Origin: an uncultured Asticcacaulis sp.
GTDB lineage: Bacteria; Pseudomonadota; Alphaproteobacteria; Caulobacterales; Caulobacteraceae
Reading direction: 5' to 3'
DNA: 11,102 nt
Assembly: GCA_946480125.1 (NCBI GenBank)
Contig: CAMLIY010000089.1
Coordinates: 1 to 11,102 of the forward strand
Shown in pieces: positions 6,482 to 11,102 of this stretch; positions within the stretch are counted from its first letter, which is position 1, and every line of letters begins with the position of its first letter. Position numbers and translations under genes: made by a program. The notes under the pieces were generated by a model, which saw only the letters and a list, made by a program, of their open reading frames with translations, was not told where the DNA came from and did not search any database.

Positions 6482-7612
6482 TTATTGCGGCTTGTTTAAA
6501 AGCGGACGCCTGAAGAGGGCGGCGCGGAGACAGAACCAACCGATGGAATAAATGACAATGAGGCCCACAAGCACGAAAAAACGAATATCGGTGTGATAAA
6601 TGCGGTCAACAAGGCGTGCGCCAACGCCGACCAGGCTTGAGAACAGGCACAGAATCCAGATGCGCACCGCCAGTCGCCAATGCGAACCGTCGCGGCGTTG
6701 CAGCCAGATCTGGTAGAGGTGTTCCTTATGAGGCTTGAAGACATCGGCGTGCTTACGGGTACGTACAAGCAGGGTCAGGACGACATCGACCAAAAGAGGC
6801 GCCAGTAAAAAGCCGCCGAACCAGACAGAACCGACCCCATAGGCCTTGACCACCAAGGTGGCGCCGCCAATCAGGGCCCCGGCAAACATAGACCCCGCAT
6901 CCCCTTGGAAGGCTTTCGCTTTTTGCGGACAGCCCGGTGGCATATTAAAGGGCAAAAAGCCAATATGCGCGCCAGCGACACAGACGCAGATAAGCAGAAT
7001 GACGCCCAGATAAGCGCCGAAAAGGTTCAGCGGCGCCATAAGCAGTATCAGGCCGGCGAAGACCAGCATGGCTATGGTTTGGGCGCCGAGCGCGAGCCCG
7101 TTAGAGCCATCCATGAAGTTGATTGTATTGAGGGTCAGGATCAGCCAGGCCGCGCAGCCAATCAGACCTATAAAGGGCGGGACCTGCACGATCATGCCCG
7201 GTCCAAAATCGAGCGTGGTGACCTTATAAAACCAGGCAAAGACCAGGCATAAACCAATCTGAAAAGCGAACCGGCCCAAGGCCGGCAGATCAACCACATC
7301 ATCTATGGCGCCCGAAATTCCCATCAGGCAGGCGAAACCAAAGAGAAGAAGGCCATCACGCCAGCTTCCGGGAATCTGGTGGCCAAAAAGACAGATGACC
7401 AGGCCGATGACCAGGGCGGAGGCGGCCATAATGGCAAGCCCTCCACTGGTGGGCGTGGGATCGGAGTGGGAACCGCGTTCGCGGGGATTGTCTATAGGCC
7501 CCCCCTTGACGACCAACAGGCTGAACAAGGCGCAGACCAACGCGGACGCAGCCAGGGCGCCAAACAGCAATCCCGGCGGAATCAGCCATGTTATCTGCCA
7601 GACACCCGTCAT
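6482..7612 (-). CDS. WecA/MraY-type polyprenyl-phosphate N-acetylhexosamine-1-phosphate transferase (glycosyltransferase family 4)
   Basis: These inner-membrane enzymes move a sugar-1-phosphate from a UDP-sugar to undecaprenyl phosphate and so start glycan synthesis (O-antigen, teichoic acid, exopolysaccharide; MraY acts in peptidoglycan). The 376-residue protein has about ten hydrophobic segments and the family motifs: DNPRERGSHSDPTPTSGG (41-58), DDVVDL (104-109), NTINFMDGSNGL (162-173), GDAGSMFAG (237-245) and HKEHLYQ (295-301). The last resembles the His-containing loop of WecA-like rather than MraY proteins, and there is no mur cluster nearby, so a WecA-like role is favoured; the sugar is unknown. 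ATG 7612 follows AAGG at 4 nt and starts at the first hydrophobic segment. A longer frame to 7756 would begin inside the aminotransferase terminator and is rejected. Confidence 0.88.
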   Translation of the reverse strand: MTGVWQITWLIPPGLLFGALAASALVCALFSLLVVKGGPIDNPRERGSHSDPTPTSGGLAIMAASALVIGLVICLFGHQIPGSWRDGLLLFGFACLMGISGAIDDVVDLPALGRFAFQIGLCLVFAWFYKVTTLDFGPGMIVQVPPFIGLIGCAAWLILTLNTINFMDGSNGLALGAQTIAMLVFAGLILLMAPLNLFGAYLGVILLICVCVAGAHIGFLPFNMPPGCPQKAKAFQGDAGSMFAGALIGGATLVVKAYGVGSVWFGGFLLAPLLVDVVLTLLVRTRKHADVFKPHKEHLYQIWLQRRDGSHWRLAVRIWILCLFSSLVGVGARLVDRIYHTDIRFFVLVGLIVIYSIGWFCLRAALFRRPLLNKPQ

Positions 7613-7710
7613 TTGACCTTTGCTTGCCTTCTTTTTGTAACGAGGGCAAGCGTAAGTTTGCTCTGAAGCCTCTTCAGGGGCAGCACACGTATCTGATGCG
7701 GAATATCCAT

Positions 7711-7749
7711 AAATAAAAAAGACGCGACCGGTGAATACCCGCCGCGCCC
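7711..7749 (-). terminator. Intrinsic terminator after the aspartate aminotransferase gene
   Basis: On the minus strand a GC-rich hairpin (7749 to 7721, about 11 pairs with small bulges and wobbles, loop ATTC) is followed by TTTTTTATTT (7720-7711). It lies about 25 nt after the aminotransferase TAG and about 100 bp before the next gene's ATG. Confidence 0.75.
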
Positions 7750-7773
7750 TTTTCATTTGTTATGTGTTTTTCG

Positions 7774-9156
<1,383 letters not shown>

Positions 9157-9222
9157 CTAAAAACACAATTTTGCGGCTTATTTACTTGCCCGAACCATAG
9201 CTTTGAAGTCATACAGCGGGCA

Positions 9223-9963
9223 ATGCACAAGCGATTACAACATTTATGGCGAAGCGTAACAGGGCTGTTCCTGCATATGGACGCCAAGGCCGTGCGCGCC
9301 CTGTGGGGCAGTTTCCTGCTGATGGCTCTGGTTGTGGCGGTATTCCTGATTGGTAAATCCGACTGGGGACAGGCATTGCTGAAAAGCCTTGAATTGTGGA
9401 TGGAGCAGTATCGCCATTCGCCGATGGCTGTGGTGATCGTTATTGTCGTTTTCTGTGTGTCGGCGCTGTTTGGAGCACCGCAGTTTGTGCTCATCGCCGC
9501 CTGCGTGGTGGCGTTCGGACCGTGGTGGGGTGGATTTTACAGCTGGATAGCCACAGTTCTGTCGGCGGTCATGACCTTCTATATGGGACGATTTGCCGGC
9601 GCCGGCGTCATGAAGCGCCTGGGCGGCAATCACGTTGAACGTTTGTCAGCCTATATTGGTAAAAATGCCTTTTCGGCTTCATTCATTGTCCGAAATATTC
9701 CATCTGCACCGTTTATTGTCGTCAACATGGCGTTCGGGGCATCGCGTGCGCCGTTCCTGCCCTTCATCACCGGCTGCGCGCTGGGGATCATTCCCAAAAC
9801 GGCGCTGGTCACTATGTTCGGATCTTCATTTTCTTCTGTGAAAGGCGGCAACTGGAAGGCGGCGCTTTTAATGGCTGCGGTCGCGACACTCTGGTTGGTG
9901 CTTATGCTGGTTGCCCGCAAAATTTATGAGGTGGCGAAGAACCGGCAGCCCTCCTCAGATTGA
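9223..9963 (+). CDS. TVP38/TMEM64 (VTT-domain, DedA-like) inner-membrane protein
   Basis: The 246-residue protein has an N-terminal helix (about 27-44), a central VTT-type core and a C-terminal helix (about 213-231). Core signatures are GAPQFVLIAACVVAFGPWWGGF (84-105, read here as two adjacent motifs), the re-entrant-like segment around 108-122, and RNIPSAPF (157-164), which carries the Arg and Pro residues conserved in this family. Related DedA/VTT proteins are linked to lipid scrambling or undecaprenyl-phosphate recycling and to proton-dependent transport, but this gene's substrate is not known. ATG 9223 has only a weak upstream GCGGG; the in-frame ATG at 9277 is an alternative that would shorten the protein by 18 residues. 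It is divergent from the aminotransferase gene and ends 406 bp before mreB. Confidence 0.85.
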   Translation: MHKRLQHLWRSVTGLFLHMDAKAVRALWGSFLLMALVVAVFLIGKSDWGQALLKSLELWMEQYRHSPMAVVIVIVVFCVSALFGAPQFVLIAACVVAFGPWWGGFYSWIATVLSAVMTFYMGRFAGAGVMKRLGGNHVERLSAYIGKNAFSASFIVRNIPSAPFIVVNMAFGASRAPFLPFITGCALGIIPKTALVTMFGSSFSSVKGGNWKAALLMAAVATLWLVLMLVARKIYEVAKNRQPSSD

Positions 9964-10057
9964 TTAATAACGGCGATTTCCAGATGATTTTGCCAGGAAG
10001 TGGTGGCAAGCGTTCCGCCCGGCTGATGCAAAGCATCCATACCAGGTTTGCCTCAGC

Positions 10058-10108
10058 CTTAAGCAATGACATTTTGCGTGATCCCGCTCGGTTTTGCTTA
10101 AGCTTTTT
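10058..10108 (+). terminator. Terminator candidate after the VTT-domain gene
   Basis: CTTAAGCAA (10058-10066) and TTGCTTAAG (10094-10102) are perfect 9-bp inverted repeats around a 27-nt loop, followed by C and TTTTT (10104-10108). The stem is AT-rich and the loop long, so efficiency is doubtful. Confidence 0.4.
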
Positions 10109-10110
10109 CA

Positions 10111-10135
10111 TTGAAAACAGATGGTTAACTATTTC
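10111..10135 (+). promoter_or_regulatory. Weak promoter candidate for mreB
   Basis: TTGAAAA (10111-10117), a gap of 10 nt, and ACTATTTC (10128-10135) resemble the Caulobacter housekeeping consensus. It lies directly after the terminator candidate and would give an mreB leader of about 230 nt. The match is partial. Confidence 0.28.
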
Positions 10136-10225
10136 GCTTGTAGGGTGAAACTATCTTTTTTTTCAACCCCCTTGAAATATGATTCCAATAAGGGCAAGTG
10201 AGAATTTTCCGGGAGTGAAAACCTG

Positions 10226-10360
10226 ATGATTCAAGGCAATCTGGCCTTGTTCCACAGCCGCTGCACGGATTGCCCCCAAAATGCCTTCCTTACACCTTAC
10301 GGGGTTCGCCCCACTGTAAAAACCGGCCTCGCCAAGAGCCAACTTAAAGAACCAAGGTAG
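10226..10360 (+). CDS. Hypothetical 44-residue upstream ORF in the mreB leader
   Basis: ATG 10226 opens a frame of 44 codons to TAG 10358-10360, ending 9 nt before the mreB ATG. GGAG at 10211-10214 is 11 nt upstream, a rather long spacing. The peptide begins MIQGNLALFHSRCTDCP and has a CxxC pair (residues 13 and 16) and a basic C-terminal half; I recognise no family. Its last sense codon overlaps the AAGG that probably serves mreB, so translation of the two could be coupled. A frame of this length can occur by chance, and the leader hairpins suggest that the RNA structure may matter instead. Confidence 0.25.
   Translation: MIQGNLALFHSRCTDCPQNAFLTPYGVRPTVKTGLAKSQLKEPR

Positions 10361-11102
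<742 letters not shown>

Noticed and set aside
7613..7756. 48-residue N-terminal extension of the WecA-like transferase
   Set aside because: It would start inside the aminotransferase terminator, has no membrane or family sequence, and ATG 7612 has AAGG upstream.
10168..10190. Heat-shock sigma-32-like element upstream of mreB (CCCTTGAAA)
   Set aside because: The -35-like part looks good, but no matching -10 box (CCCCAT or CYTATNT type) occurs at an acceptable distance.

Overview
The window looks like a chromosomal core-genome segment from an alphaproteobacterium, most likely of the order Caulobacterales (Caulobacter/Asticcacaulis-like). This is inferred from the start of an mreB gene whose product closely resembles the Caulobacter MreB I remember, a complete nadA-nadB-nadC set, an ArfB-type ribosome rescue factor, and promoter-like elements of the Caulobacter housekeeping type. 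No transposase, integrase, phage gene, CRISPR array, tRNA or rRNA was seen.

Layout. Positions 1-1682 (+) hold two membrane proteins: the 3' part of an acyltransferase-3 family protein and a Pr6Pr-family six-helix protein. They converge, with a 3-bp gap, on the nadA-nadB-nadC operon (5278 to 1686, -). That operon encodes the whole de novo route from aspartate to nicotinate mononucleotide: NadB makes iminoaspartate, NadA condenses it with dihydroxyacetone phosphate to quinolinate, and NadC converts quinolinate with PRPP. A palindrome just upstream of nadA is a good operator candidate. The nadA-nadB spacer is filled by a 99-bp element that can fold as a symmetrical three-armed cloverleaf.

From 5394 to 6476 (+) come a Dps-family ferritin-like protein with its own promoter candidate and palindrome, a strong intrinsic terminator, and arfB. 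arfB converges, with a 5-bp gap, on a WecA/MraY-type polyprenyl-phosphate sugar-1-phosphate transferase (7612 to 6482, -). Upstream of that lies a class I aspartate aminotransferase (8982 or 9090 to 7774, -) with its own terminator. Divergent from it is a TVP38/TMEM64 (VTT-domain) membrane protein (9223-9963, +).

The last part is a 406-bp non-coding stretch (9964-10369) with several hairpins, a terminator candidate, a weak promoter candidate and a 44-codon upstream frame. It leads into mreB, the actin-like shape protein, which runs off the right edge.

Apart from NAD synthesis the genes are a mixture of housekeeping functions, and I see no sign of a defence or mobile system. The features most worth a second look are non-coding: the cloverleaf repeat in the nad operon, the nadA and dps palindromes, the arfB start just behind a terminator, and the mreB leader.
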